Shown here: piece by piece, positions 52,292 to 62,150 of the stretch
Layout: each line of letters starts with the position of its first letter
Position numbering within the stretch: position 1 is the stretch's first letter
Assembly (NCBI GenBank): GCA_029259935.1
Contig: JAJDEH010000456.1
Coordinates: 1-64,000 of the forward strand
Origin: Planctomycetota bacterium
GTDB lineage: Bacteria > Planctomycetota > Planctomycetia > Pirellulales > Pirellulaceae
Direction: 5' to 3'
DNA length: 64,000 nucleotides
Notes under the pieces: generated by a model
The model's database searches: none
Told to the model about the DNA's origin: nothing
What the model saw: only the letters and a program-made list of their open reading frames with translations
Program-made: the position numbers and the translations under genes

Positions 52292-53323
52292 CTAACCCAA
52301 TTGTTCAAGAGCCATGCGAGTCACGCGACCCGTCGACTTGCAACTCTTACACCCATCGCCTTGACACCTCGGACAAGCGGCGGTCGTCTTGCCCGTCCGC
52401 AATCCCTTGCACGCCTGATCAACTTTCGTGCGGGCACCGTCCTTGCAACCCATGTGGTCAAGCCACTCATCGTCCGGGCAATTGGCGTCGAAGAATTCCA
52501 GGAGCTTCCGGCAGAAGGATTCGATCGCCGAATTTCTAGCCTTCATCACCGCGTCAATCGTTGGCTCTGGAACTTCTCCTGTATCGATTGCCTGATCAAG
52601 TGTCTGGATTCCAGCGACAACGGACTCGACCAACTCCTCTTGCGATTCCTCCTCGAACTCGGCAAGAGCCTTGATCTGTTCCGTGGTGGCATTGATCTTG
52701 CCAGTGTCGAGAATCTCGCAGACGGTTTCGCTCAGACCTTCCCTGTCAGTGGCTTGCGTTTGTTCTTTCTTCGCACGATGACTTCTCATCGCTTTAGCAC
52801 CGTCGCCTTGAGTTGCACTAGCTGGCCGTACTTTCCCATCTTTCCCCGTCATCTCAGTTATACTGTCAACCGTTGACACCTGATCTGCTCGACAGGTCAA
52901 AACGAACTGATGAGAGACGCAGCATGCTTCTGCGATCCACCTTGCGGATTTCTTTACCCACTCTGCATCTGCCAAAAAACGAGTCACCAGATGCCGCTTA
53001 TCCGCATTCGTACGACGCTTTCCGTGAAGGGTGTTGCACTTGGCCGCAAATAGGAAAGCGTCGCGAGATGTGCCGCTATGGATGTTGGCGGCGATGCTGG
53101 ATCGCTTCGCCCTGAGTGCCGACAACAGACGATGGAATCCATCGGCACACCAGTAATCGGTCCCATCGAAGTAAACGTCGATGGCGTCGAACGGGTCTTT
53201 TGTTTTCGCGGCAACGGTCCACACCTCCGCATAATCCGAAACGACTTCCTCGTCGATTGACGAGCGTGACTGCGTGTCGCCATCCAATCGTATTTGATCA
53301 ACTGACAGAATCTTTTTCGTCAT
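52292..53323 (-). CDS. ParB-like nuclease-fold protein (second island)
   Basis: 343 residues. It shares the layout of the protein at 20970: SIDEEVVSDYAEVWTV, DAIDVYFDGTDYWCADGFHR, NIHSGTSRDAFLFAAKC, then the helix-turn-helix KKSARWIAEACCVSHQFVLT (about 132-151). The linker holds a TGTCAAC-type palindrome. The C-terminal half is different: helical, with a zinc segment CPRCQGDGCKSC. It probably binds DNA and serves partition, copy control or regulation in this element. It lies close to the helicase gene, on the same strand. Confidence 0.82.
   Translation of the reverse strand: MTKKILSVDQIRLDGDTQSRSSIDEEVVSDYAEVWTVAAKTKDPFDAIDVYFDGTDYWCADGFHRLLSALRAKRSSIAANIHSGTSRDAFLFAAKCNTLHGKRRTNADKRHLVTRFLADAEWVKKSARWIAEACCVSHQFVLTCRADQVSTVDSITEMTGKDGKVRPASATQGDGAKAMRSHRAKKEQTQATDREGLSETVCEILDTGKINATTEQIKALAEFEEESQEELVESVVAGIQTLDQAIDTGEVPEPTIDAVMKARNSAIESFCRKLLEFFDANCPDDEWLDHMGCKDGARTKVDQACKGLRTGKTTAACPRCQGDGCKSCKSTGRVTRMALEQLG
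52864..52878. repeat. TGTCAAC-type palindrome in the ParB-like gene
   Basis: TGTCAAC, one base, GTTGACA, in the linker just after the helix-turn-helix (encodes VSTVDS). It matches the sites at 18510, 18751 and 20895 in the other island. Confidence 0.85.
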
Positions 53324-53464
53324 TCCGATCGCTCCATGTGCTATCCTCGTCCTGCGTCACGGCATCGGGCACTAGACCATCAAGTACAGTTATCCGTTGC
53401 CGATCATTCGCACTGCCGCAAAACGGAAACGGGCGGGCAGCCAGCCAGCGGCTTTCCGATCATT

Positions 53465-53710
53465 TCACATGCCTTTTTCTGTTGGATTTGCGTGAACAGC
53501 CTTGCAGCCAGCCCTAATCCATTCTTCGATCTCGTCCAAATCCCAGCGGCGTGACGCCCCAAGTTTGAATCCCCACGGCATCCGACCAGAGTCGGCATCG
53601 CGGTAAATTGCCCTCGCAGATTTTTTCAGAATCTGTTCAAGATCCCGCACATCACCAAGGCGTTGGCGGATGGGCGAGTCAGGCGTAGTGTTGCTCATTG
53701 CAGGTGTCAT
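53465..53710 (-). CDS. Excisionase-like HTH protein
   Basis: 81 residues with AGGAAGG upstream of the ATG at 53710. LGDVRDLEQILKKSARAIYR, DADSGRMPWGFKLGASRRWD and LDEIEEWIRAGC form a winged helix of the HTH_17/excisionase type. In this setting it may control excision of the element or transcription of the ParB-like and helicase genes downstream. Confidence 0.75.
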   Translation of the reverse strand: MTPAMSNTTPDSPIRQRLGDVRDLEQILKKSARAIYRDADSGRMPWGFKLGASRRWDLDEIEEWIRAGCKAVHANPTEKGM

Positions 53711-53955
53711 AATCCTTCCTTCAACTGTCAGTCGGAGAGGCTTGCCAACCGCAGTGTGCGATTGACTAGACCGGCCTTGATCAGACCATACATTAATAGC
53801 CCTAGCCTATCGTTGACCGGTAATGGAATGTCGACAGCGAAAAAGGTAAAAAATCGCCCAGCACTAGTGGAATTTTTCGAGCAAGTTTTCCACGCGACAG
53901 TGAAAACGACGGGGAAACGAGTGGAAACACGCTTAGATGCGTGGAAGGCCCGAAT

Positions 53956-54687
53956 TCAACTAAAAGACTGGCGATCCATCTCCAAGTCCTCAAGCACTTT
54001 GCCAATTTGCTTGTGGATCGCGGAATCTTTGAGGTGCCACTTATTTTTTGCCAGAAGTTTGCGTGCTTGGTAGTCGTTGAGATTCTCGGCTACTCTCAAC
54101 TTCGCATATTCCACTAGTAGGTCGATGTCTCGTTCGAACTTAGGTCGCTTTTTCGTCTCAGACGCATAGAACTGTTTAACGCGGTTGTCGATATCCAGGA
54201 GCAGCGTTTCGAGTTTCGAGATCTTTGCTGCCGGTTTCGTGGCTAATGAAGTCACACCAGCTTGAATGGCTCTAAGTTCTCCAAAGATCTCTTCGTCCTC
54301 GTAGTTGCCCCTGATCGAGTGACCAAACGAGGCTTCCACATCTGAGATCGACGCGCCGTTCACCGCATCGTAAAGAATCGCAAACAGTTCCTTTCTTACC
54401 TCCTGCCGCCGGATCTCTGCTGGATGATGCGGTGTACGCTTTGATTCTCTTTCGCGGAGACCGTCAAGAATGTCGAGGCGTCCGACCCGCTTTAGCATCC
54501 TGCCGACTTCCCAGAGTGCCCTCGGTACCTCGCCCACTGACCTAGTGCTGAGCTTTTTTGATGTCTCGTCCAGCTTGGCTCGGCCGGCATAGAATTCTTC
54601 GGACGCCTCAGCGACCGCCTTTGTGGAAGCAATCCGCCGTTTTCGTTGCAGTGCGGCGTCATTCCGCAACTCGGCTGCCTGGTCCAT
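53956..54687 (-). CDS. Hypothetical helical protein
   Basis: 243 residues (MDQAAELRNDAALQRKRRIA). It is strongly helical and charged (ERDIDLLVEYAKLRVAENLN, LETLLLDIDNRVKQFYASET), with no membrane segment, signal peptide or known motif. It lies at the right side of the second island, next to the truncated PQQ-repeat gene, and may be the last gene of the element or a chromosomal gene. Confidence in coding is moderate because of length and composition. Confidence 0.6.
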   Translation of the reverse strand: MDQAAELRNDAALQRKRRIASTKAVAEASEEFYAGRAKLDETSKKLSTRSVGEVPRALWEVGRMLKRVGRLDILDGLRERESKRTPHHPAEIRRQEVRKELFAILYDAVNGASISDVEASFGHSIRGNYEDEEIFGELRAIQAGVTSLATKPAAKISKLETLLLDIDNRVKQFYASETKKRPKFERDIDLLVEYAKLRVAENLNDYQARKLLAKNKWHLKDSAIHKQIGKVLEDLEMDRQSFS

Positions 54688-54769
54688 GATGCAGGTTGTC
54701 CTTCCAAGCGTCCATTTTGAATTGAGGTGGTGGCAGGCGGTTCCCGCGAACTGCCTATGGCGTCCAGGT

Positions 54770-55376
54770 CGATCGTATTTGTGTCAAGGCTATGGATCGT
54801 TGTACCTTCAAATGGCCAGACGCCCGACGTGAAGTAGAGACGAGTGCCGACAAGTACCGGACCGCCACGCACCGGCCATACGGATACGAGCCTCTCGCTT
54901 CCGATCGCCAGGCGATTCGAGGGTGCGGCATTCACCTGCCACACAAGTTCCCCGCTCTTAGCATCCAGGCAATAAAGCTTGCCGTCATCCGATCCGGTAT
55001 AGACGAAATTCCCGGCGGCCACGGGAGCAAAGCGAACAGGCCCGTCGGCGAAGAATCGCCATAGCCGTTTGCCCGATTCGAGGCTGTACGCTGAGACGGA
55101 GTCATTCGTTGACGAACTCACGAACATGGTCTTGCCCATGACGATTGGTTCGAAGCTTGTATCAAACTGAAGACGCGAATCTTCTGGCCAAGCCGGTTTC
55201 AATGGCAGACGCTTGAGCGACCACTGAAGATGTAAGTCGGCGGGGAGTTGCCCTGACGTGGCCGCGCTTCGGTTGGCATCGCCCCGCCACGTGGGCCAGT
55301 CCGCGGCCATTGCGTTCGCACAGTAAGCAGCGTTCAGCAAAGCGAAAACGAACGTCGAGAGTAGCGGCGGCTTCAT
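54770..55376 (-). pseudogene. PQQ-type beta-propeller protein, truncated at 3' end
   Basis: From the ATG at 55376 a signal peptide (MKPPLLSTFVFALLNAAYCA) is followed by DWPTWRGDANRSAATSGQLP and PQQ-like repeat segments (SAYSLESGKRLWRFFADGPV, DDGKLYCLDAKSGELVWQVN, LVGTRLYFTSGVWPFEGTTI). Similarity stops near 54770, well short of the usual length of this exported family, and the frame then runs on in unrelated sequence to 54492. The break falls at the right side of the tRNA-Pro island, so insertion or deletion there has probably cut the gene. Confidence 0.7.
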
Positions 55377-55597
55377 GTTGGGATTTTCCGTTGGGTGGTT
55401 GGTTGGGCGGAGCGGTAGAAGCAACCAAAAGTCTACCACGACAGGGGGCCACTGTGGAATTTGACAATGGAATCCGGAATCTTGCCAGAATTCGCGCGTC
55501 AATTTGGGCAGGAATTGCAATTAGTAGGACAGGGACGGGCGTTGGCCGATGATCGATGTTGCGCCTCCCCCACACGTCTTATCAGTGAAAGAGGCAA

Positions 55598-56386
55598 ATG
55601 CCACTAACAACAAATCAACATTTTTTGCGAAGTGCATTGGCGTTGGCCTACGCGTCACGCGCAGCGTATCTAGACGATCCCTTCGATGACGACGATTTCG
55701 CGGACCTTCCGTTCGACCACGTTCAGCCTTTCGTGGATGAGGAGACAGACACGGAAGGATACATAGCCGTGGACGACGACAACATTGTCGTTGCATTTCG
55801 TGGGAGCGAGGACCTTCCACACGGTATCGATGATTGGATTACTAATCTTTCGACCAGGCATCATGATGGCAGGGTCCATGGCGGACGCGTACACAGTGGT
55901 TTTTGGAACGCTTGGCTGTCCGTCCGGGATCTCGTGCGCGATGAATTGCGAACGCTTCGCACTAATCAGCAGGATCTTTGGTTTACCGGCCACAGTCTCG
56001 GAGGCGCGCTGGCTACGCTCGCCGCTCGCGATATGCCAAGTTCGCTACAACCGGCAGCGATTCATACGTTTGGAGCGCCTCGCATTGGGGACGACGATTT
56101 CGTGGACAGTTTCGATGTGTCCATCTTTAGGTTCGTCAACGAGAACGACATTGTTCCGCACGTCCCCACACGTGGTTTCTTTAATCGGTACAGGCATATC
56201 GGCAAGACTCACTTCATGCGATCTGATGGAACGATCACGTCATCTGAATCCGCATGGCGGAAGGCACTACGGCAGGTTGCGCAAATCTTGTTCTTCGGAG
56301 CTGCGTCGCTTCCAGCCGACGCGATCAGTGATCACAGTATCGATGAGTACATTGAAAAACTCGAGGGACATTCGCTTAATCGTTGA
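55598..56386 (+). CDS. Class 3 lipase (triacylglycerol lipase family)
   Basis: 262 residues, ATG behind AGAGG. VVAFRGSEDLPHGIDDWITN (about 64-83) is the oxyanion and lid region, WFTGHSLGGALATLAARD (128-145) has the nucleophile serine at 133, and IFRFVNENDIVPHVPT and HSIDEY supply the probable catalytic aspartate and histidine. It lacks a signal peptide, so it would act in the cytoplasm or be exported by another path. Class 3 lipases also occur as effectors of contact-dependent secretion; no secretion gene is nearby. Confidence 0.88.
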   Translation: MPLTTNQHFLRSALALAYASRAAYLDDPFDDDDFADLPFDHVQPFVDEETDTEGYIAVDDDNIVVAFRGSEDLPHGIDDWITNLSTRHHDGRVHGGRVHSGFWNAWLSVRDLVRDELRTLRTNQQDLWFTGHSLGGALATLAARDMPSSLQPAAIHTFGAPRIGDDDFVDSFDVSIFRFVNENDIVPHVPTRGFFNRYRHIGKTHFMRSDGTITSSESAWRKALRQVAQILFFGAASLPADAISDHSIDEYIEKLEGHSLNR

Positions 56387-56459
56387 TGGGCGCACATTCA
56401 AAGGCCCCCGTGTCAGTTGTTATCGTGTTACCCCTACTTTACCAATCAAGAGGAATGGC

Positions 56460-56906
56460 ATGGCTAAGAAAAAGATTGCGTGCATCGGAACGCTAAACGT
56501 CCACTTTCCTGACTACATCACTCAGCGAGGAACCTGCAAATACACGCCGATAGTGAAGCCGGGAAAGCCGGGATTTAAGCCGCGTGATTTCTTCTGGCAT
56601 CGGGACAGCCTTGACGTCGGTTGCACCGATGATGTTAAGACGATTTCGGGTGCCGTGTTCCGGGACGAGTATGGCAAGATCGTGACAACAGAAGACAAGC
56701 ATCCGCACCAGGAGAACTGGGGTACGTTGTGAGACACCGGCGCTGGTGCTCCGGTGGGGCACGACGTCATTCTCTATGCTGGCCTCTTTTGCAACGGCGA
56801 ATTGGTGACCGACAAAAAAGGCCAAGCGCAGATCTGTTTTTCGTCCGTTCGTGTGCGTAAGGACCATCCCCCAGAAAGAAAGAAGAAAAAGGGGAAGCGG
56901 TCGTAG
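56460..56906 (+). CDS. Small gene with in-frame TGA (two parts)
   Basis: The first part, 56460-56732, gives 90 residues (MAKKKIACIGTLNVHFPDYI to HPHQENWGTL) with GAGG upstream. After the TGA at 56730-56732 the same frame continues with good coding character (APVGHDVILYAGLFCNGELV, QICFSSVRVRKDHPPERKKK) to a TAG at 56904-56906. A GTG at 56754 could start a second small protein, or the TGA may be a recent nonsense change in one gene of about 147 residues. No family recognised. It lies between the lipase and kinase genes. Confidence 0.5.
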
Positions 56907-57175
56907 CTGCCCGCCGTGACACCCCGACTTGTAAGATTTGGCGATTTTGGCGAACAAGAATAACCTTGCTTAATCGGCGAGCGGAATTCAGTTTCCCGCT
57001 TTCGGTAGATATCGCGGGATTTTCCTGCTGATTTCAGTACTCTCCAGCAGAATATACTTGTGCTTGTCGCCAAGTTCGTCCTTGTAAGTGCGGGCACAAT
57101 GCAGACAGGATTGACACTCTCCCCGCAAATGTTAGACTTTTTGGATGTTTTACCCTTTTCGTGGGGGGGACCTGC

Positions 57176-60100
57176 ATGGGCATGTGGGGGCCGATTCCGT
57201 TTGACAAAATTCCGCGCGAGCTTAAACACACAGCGCGGAATATTCCTCCGGACAAGCTCTTTAAGCTACTTACCGTCAGTGACGACCTGATTCGTGACAT
57301 CTTCCACGCGAAAGATGAAGGCGAAGCAATGACGGCGGTGTGTCGGAGAATCCACCAACTGATGAACGTCGAGTGTTGCGGGATATTCTTGGCTCCCGAG
57401 GGCAAGTCCGATCGGATTAGTCTTGTAGCCTATAAAGTCGACCGGAACCACGAACCGCCTTCGAGGGAAGAAATTCAACTCGTCAGTTTGCCAGGAAGCG
57501 GTCTCACTGGGCATATCGCCAAGCAGGGCAAGCTGGTTCGATTATCTGGGGCTCAAATCAGCAGTAGCCAATTCCATTCCGGAGCGTCTCCCACATTTCT
57601 ACCTTCGGGTGAATGCCATTCATTGCTCGCCGCGCCCATGTACGACAGAAAAGGACGAACGCTGGGTCTGCTTAAGTTTGAAAATAGAAAAGGAACCGAC
57701 GGAGTACCGAGGGCGCAGAATCAGTTCGACGAAGTAGACGAAGCGATTGCTTCGGTCATGGCTCACCGAGTCGTTCTGCTCGTGCAAAACTTACGAGACT
57801 TCTGGCTGTTTCGCGAGTTCATGGAGCAAATGTTAAGCGCCGACACGCTAAGTGGCATTACTGATACAGTGCTTCGCAAGTCCAAAGCGCTCTTATTCGC
57901 GGACAGAGTGGATCTTGCGTTGTGGAGCAAAGCGAGAGGTAAGCTCATAGTAGCCGGCTACGAGGGTGATCCAGAACCAGAGAATCGTCTGGAGAAGTGG
58001 GCGGAGTTGCCAGATCCAAGCGTCATGCGTTCGGTGTGGAACGATGGGGACGCACAAGGCCGCTTGATTCGCAACGTTCTCGCTGATTCAAGCTATCACA
58101 TGGCGCATTCTAAGACTCGCAGTCAGCTTACAATATGCTTGAAGAATGGCGACCGGCCCCTAGGCGTGCTTTCCGCGGAATCCTTCAATAAGGACGAGTT
58201 TGATCAGAAGGATATTGATACGCTTAGGATGCTGGCATGGAATGCGTCAATTGCTATCCAGGCAGTGGGCGACCGCTTTCACATCCAGGGGATTCTCCTT
58301 CCGGATAGTCAAGGATTTGATCCGTCTGAAGAAGTGCTGGAACGAATCCTCCAGGCGGCGCTTGATCAACACAAACTGGAGGCGGGGTTGATCTACATTT
58401 CAGACAATCAAGCAAAGTTATTGAGATGTTTGGCATTTGTAGATCGCGTTCGGAAGATACAGCTTGATCACCGCTCGTTTTGCTTTCGCTTCACGGATCA
58501 GTCTGCCGCGACTTGGGTGCATAAAAATAGGGAACCGCTTTTCTCTAATGAACCCTACAACGACTCCCGTTTTGACAAACGTGGTCTCGACCACTTTGGG
58601 ATTACCGGCCTTGTCGTCCTCGTCCCGCTAATATACGGAGAAACCGTAGTTGGCGTCCTTGTCGTGTGGAGTGGATGTGACACTCCTCAGGCAAACGAAT
58701 TAATTGACCAATTAACGCCATTTACACACCTAGCCGCCGCTCATATCGCGCGATTTACTCAAGCAGGCGTTCCCGGAACCCTACGGAGCAAATCGCCGGC
58801 CGGAAGCACAATTCTTTTGCCGCAAAGGATTGAGCAAGACGACGACGACTACCCACCCGGCGAGCTTACCGAAGAGAAGAACCTTCGTTTGATTGGAATC
58901 GGAATTGAAGCCGCTGGTCTCGATCGGGCGCGAGTCTTTCGATTCGACGGCGACCAAGAAGGTTTCCGGTTGGTCGCAACTTTTGGAATGTCGGGTGAGT
59001 ACGAGTCACTGCCGTTGGTGAAGAGTGACTACACCGTTCATGCCGAACAGACTTTTCTCTCGAATCCAGGCGCAAGAAAGTACGATCCCACGGACCCAAC
59101 GATGTTCGGTCCGGACAATTTCGCCGGTCACTTCGACAAACCGGACGACCTGCCGTGGGCGGCCGTGCCGCTCGTTGTTGGTGGAGAACTATATGGTCAA
59201 ATTGCCGCGGACAACAGGATTACCGGCCGTGAAATTACACCTGACACACTTGAGTATTTGACACTTACGGGATCTCTGGTGTCACGCGAGATCGAAAAGG
59301 CAAATCAAAAACGCCGACAAGCCGCACTATCAAAATCCGAAGCCCTATATCATTCGCTGATCGACAATCTGGTCGGAGCTTCCATCTTCAGGAAGAACGC
59401 GGGAGGCAAGTTTAAATTTGTCAACGATCGATTTTGTGAGCTGATGGAAACGGCTCGAGAAGATATTATCGGTAAAACGGATACCGATTTCTTCCCCCCC
59501 AAAAAAGTCGAAGAGTACTTGGAAGGAGATCGGCGGGCCATGCTGGACGGTGATTTCGATGCTCCTGACGAGGTGTTCGTCAGTCCAAAAACTCGCCGGC
59601 ATTACGAGTTGCACGTAAAAAAGACACCCATCTATGATCCCAACGGTCAGGTCATCGGAGTCCAAGGGATTTGTTGGGACGTCACCCAAGTACGATTCGC
59701 GCTACGTGATGCTCTGGTGGACGTCCAGCATCGGCTGCAGAACAATCTTGCACGAATTTCAAATCTCCTGCAGTTGAAACGGCGGGGTCTTGAGGAAGGC
59801 GACGGGCAAAGCGCGCTCGACGACTGCATTCGAACGATCGAGGTGATGTCGTTGGTGCACAACATGCTTCACGACCGAGGAACGACGTTGCCGATTAACG
59901 CGAGCGAGTACTTTCCGCGCCTCTGTGACTATCTGTTTGATTCTCTCCTCGCCGACTCGCCAAATATTAGCAAGCGTGTAGAAATTACGCCGATGAGTCT
60001 TAGTGCTCGGACAACGATTACTTGTGGCCTAATTGTCAATGAATTGGTGACCAATGCGACGAAGCATGCGTTTCCCCATGGCCGATCTGGAGAGATTTGT

Positions 60101-60316
60101 GTTTCGCTGATAAAGGACAGAGATCGTGAGGTGACTCTGCAAGTTCGAGATGACGGCGTGGGATTCAACACTGATGCCGTCGATTCAAATAGCTCTCTGG
60201 GACTCAGGCTGCTTCGTTCGTGGGCAGAGAACGGCTTGGAAAATGGCAGCTTAGGTTTTTCGGGTAACGGTGGAACGACTGTTACCATTCGTTTCTCGCC
60301 ATCGAATGGCAGTTGA
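57176..60316 (+). CDS. GAF/PAS sensor histidine kinase
   Basis: About 1046 residues from the ATG at 57176 (GGGGGGA seven bases upstream; a GTG at 57161 is in frame). Four GAF-like domains lie in the first 700 residues (for example AVCRRIHQLMNVECCGIFLA and LLAAPMYDRKGRTLGLLKFE). A PAS domain (ASIFRKNAGGKFKFVNDRFC) follows near 740, then a HisKA_2 phosphoacceptor region (DVQHRLQNNLARISNLLQLK, His852) and the ATPase domain (VNELVTNATKHAFPHGRSGE, RDDGVGFN, LGLRLLRSWAE). There is no membrane helix, so it senses cytoplasmic signals. The response regulator gene follows 13 bases after the stop. Confidence 0.92.
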   Translation: MGMWGPIPFDKIPRELKHTARNIPPDKLFKLLTVSDDLIRDIFHAKDEGEAMTAVCRRIHQLMNVECCGIFLAPEGKSDRISLVAYKVDRNHEPPSREEIQLVSLPGSGLTGHIAKQGKLVRLSGAQISSSQFHSGASPTFLPSGECHSLLAAPMYDRKGRTLGLLKFENRKGTDGVPRAQNQFDEVDEAIASVMAHRVVLLVQNLRDFWLFREFMEQMLSADTLSGITDTVLRKSKALLFADRVDLALWSKARGKLIVAGYEGDPEPENRLEKWAELPDPSVMRSVWNDGDAQGRLIRNVLADSSYHMAHSKTRSQLTICLKNGDRPLGVLSAESFNKDEFDQKDIDTLRMLAWNASIAIQAVGDRFHIQGILLPDSQGFDPSEEVLERILQAALDQHKLEAGLIYISDNQAKLLRCLAFVDRVRKIQLDHRSFCFRFTDQSAATWVHKNREPLFSNEPYNDSRFDKRGLDHFGITGLVVLVPLIYGETVVGVLVVWSGCDTPQANELIDQLTPFTHLAAAHIARFTQAGVPGTLRSKSPAGSTILLPQRIEQDDDDYPPGELTEEKNLRLIGIGIEAAGLDRARVFRFDGDQEGFRLVATFGMSGEYESLPLVKSDYTVHAEQTFLSNPGARKYDPTDPTMFGPDNFAGHFDKPDDLPWAAVPLVVGGELYGQIAADNRITGREITPDTLEYLTLTGSLVSREIEKANQKRRQAALSKSEALYHSLIDNLVGASIFRKNAGGKFKFVNDRFCELMETAREDIIGKTDTDFFPPKKVEEYLEGDRRAMLDGDFDAPDEVFVSPKTRRHYELHVKKTPIYDPNGQVIGVQGICWDVTQVRFALRDALVDVQHRLQNNLARISNLLQLKRRGLEEGDGQSALDDCIRTIEVMSLVHNMLHDRGTTLPINASEYFPRLCDYLFDSLLADSPNISKRVEITPMSLSARTTITCGLIVNELVTNATKHAFPHGRSGEICVSLIKDRDREVTLQVRDDGVGFNTDAVDSNSSLGLRLLRSWAENGLENGSLGFSGNGGTTVTIRFSPSNGS

Positions 60317-60329
60317 GGGTAAATGTGGC

Positions 60330-61445
60330 ATGAAGAAGACCGTGTTCATCGTCGAAGATGAAGCTGAAATCGCTCTGAACAACCGCGATAGATTGGTGGC
60401 GCTTGGCTATCAAGTGCCTGAGTATGCAGCGAACGTACCACAGGCATTGGTTGGTGCCGTGAAAAGCCGGCCGGATCTTGTACTGTTGGATATCTATCTT
60501 CAAAACGAGAAATACGGTGGCATCTACGTCGCTCGAGTTCTGAAGCGGGCGTACAACACACCCATTGTGTTTCTGACGGCGCACAACGATGCGGAAACCA
60601 TGCGGCGAGCGAAAAGTACACAGCCTCTAGAGATCCTCGAAAAGCCTTCCATCGACGACAAAATAACCGCAAGTGTAGGTAATGCCGTGCGGCAATCTCA
60701 GAGTGCATCCGTAGACATGGAGCAGCAGGTTGACGAAGGGATCGCGGATTTCCACGCGTGGAGAGAAAAGATCCAACTATTGCAGGAGGACGACCCCAAA
60801 GAAGCGAGTAGCATTTTGATTAAGGAGCTAGAAAGACGCGGTATTGGCGATGACCGGATCGGGCACCTTCTGCTGCTTGCCGAGGACAACCAGTTCTCGC
60901 CAGAACAGGACGAGTACCTAGCACCTATCTTGTTGGGGATCGCGGTGGGAATTTCGGATAGAGCCGACGCGGATATGACTCCATTTGTACACTCAGCGAT
61001 AAGAACCTACGGCTCAACGATACGTGTCAATCAGTTAGGCAATTTGCAGGTGCTATTGGATCCAAGCATCGCCGTTGATTCGACGCTGGTGGTGACCAAA
61101 ACGATCCGAGAAGTGCTGGCCTCCGATCCTCCCGAAAGGCTGGATACGAATCGACCACTAGCGGATGTATTGCACGGGATCGGGAAGGCATTTCTGGATA
61201 TTGCCGTATTCCGCGTAGACGACAACTCGACTGTCGCGAAAAGCGTGATCTTGGCCCTTGCTTCGATGACTAGCAGCAAAGTCAAAAGCCTAATAACACT
61301 TGTTAAGATGTTAAATCGCCCCTTGTTCCAGAAGCAACTTATCCGAGAGCTGTCACAGCTAAAGATGACGTGGGCGGAGGCGGCAACCGTGAACAACGAA
61401 GCGATATCGTTTGTTGACGAAACGATTCTGGATCTTCAAAACTAG
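60330..61445 (+). CDS. Response regulator with C-terminal helical domain
   Basis: 371 residues from the ATG at 60330 (MKKTVFIVEDEAEIALNNRD). The receiver domain has acidic residues VEDE, the phosphoacceptor D54 (LLDIYL), FLTAHN and EKPS. The remaining 240 residues (EEDDPKEASSILIKELERRG, IRTYGSTIRVNQLGNLQVLL) are helical, HEAT-like, and contain no DNA-binding helix-turn-helix. It therefore probably acts through protein contacts. It follows its cognate kinase by 13 bases. Confidence 0.85.
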   Translation: MKKTVFIVEDEAEIALNNRDRLVALGYQVPEYAANVPQALVGAVKSRPDLVLLDIYLQNEKYGGIYVARVLKRAYNTPIVFLTAHNDAETMRRAKSTQPLEILEKPSIDDKITASVGNAVRQSQSASVDMEQQVDEGIADFHAWREKIQLLQEDDPKEASSILIKELERRGIGDDRIGHLLLLAEDNQFSPEQDEYLAPILLGIAVGISDRADADMTPFVHSAIRTYGSTIRVNQLGNLQVLLDPSIAVDSTLVVTKTIREVLASDPPERLDTNRPLADVLHGIGKAFLDIAVFRVDDNSTVAKSVILALASMTSSKVKSLITLVKMLNRPLFQKQLIRELSQLKMTWAEAATVNNEAISFVDETILDLQN

Positions 61446-61466
61446 ATCGATAGAGGTTATACAACG

Positions 61467-62117
61467 ATGCCTTCACAGCGATTAACGGGTTCACCTTTAA
61501 GAGCCGGCTTATACTTCATCATCGGCGAAGACGACGATGGGACAGAAAACTACCTAAAACATGTCGGGCTTCATAAACGGGAGACGGACTTGAAAAAGGA
61601 TGACGAAGCCGAGGTACTCCATATGCGGCCGCCTTTTCAAGTGGATGGAAGCATACGTTCCCACGTTGTTGGGAACGCAGCACTTACCAAGGAAGAGGCG
61701 ATGAGCATTAAGGACTGGCTCGCCGAAAGCAAGGACGAATTCGAACGCCTGAAAGTGAGTAGCTCGTTAAACCAGTACATTGTCCGACCGTATTCCGAGG
61801 TCGTGCGGAACAATAATACGGGCCGGAAACGCTACCTTCGGTTCAGCTGTTGTGGATTAATCGTGGAATGCTTTCGCGCGGCCGGTATTATGCTCTTAGA
61901 TCTGGACGAGAGTCGCATGCCCGACGTTGAACTAGCTCGCCTGAAAGACGCCTATGTATTGCCGGATAACGAGAAGGTGCTGGCGCGTTTTGGATTGGCT
62001 GGCCCCGGTCCGTTTAAGGTTGTCATGCCCGGGTATTTGTTCCACGCGTTAAATCGGGAACCGGGAACGATACGCTCCACACCATATGCTGCCCAGCCCG
62101 GCGACGAGGTATTCTAG
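61467..62117 (+). CDS. Papain-like (NlpC/P60-type) candidate protein
   Basis: 216 residues, 21 bases after the response-regulator stop. YLRFSCCGLIVECFRAAGIM (about 133-152) looks like the nucleophile helix of the NlpC/P60 or permuted papain-like fold, with a cysteine in SCCGL in the expected place. A later region (FKVVMPGYLFHALNREPG) may hold the histidine. This is a motif-level guess; a thiol hydrolase or an inactive relative would fit. Its place in the same transcript suggests it is an output of the two-component pair. Confidence 0.45.
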   Translation: MPSQRLTGSPLRAGLYFIIGEDDDGTENYLKHVGLHKRETDLKKDDEAEVLHMRPPFQVDGSIRSHVVGNAALTKEEAMSIKDWLAESKDEFERLKVSSSLNQYIVRPYSEVVRNNNTGRKRYLRFSCCGLIVECFRAAGIMLLDLDESRMPDVELARLKDAYVLPDNEKVLARFGLAGPGPFKVVMPGYLFHALNREPGTIRSTPYAAQPGDEVF

Positions 62118-62150
62118 TTTTCGTCCGGAACGGTGGTGCTCAACCGAAGG

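Noticed and set aside
55785..56732. Single 315-residue frame across the lipase and the next gene
   Set aside because: Its first two thirds are the out-of-frame reading of the lipase gene; only the part from 56460 is convincing.
56730..56732. TGA as a selenocysteine codon
   Set aside because: No SECIS-like hairpin was recognised after it and neither flank resembles a selenoprotein family.
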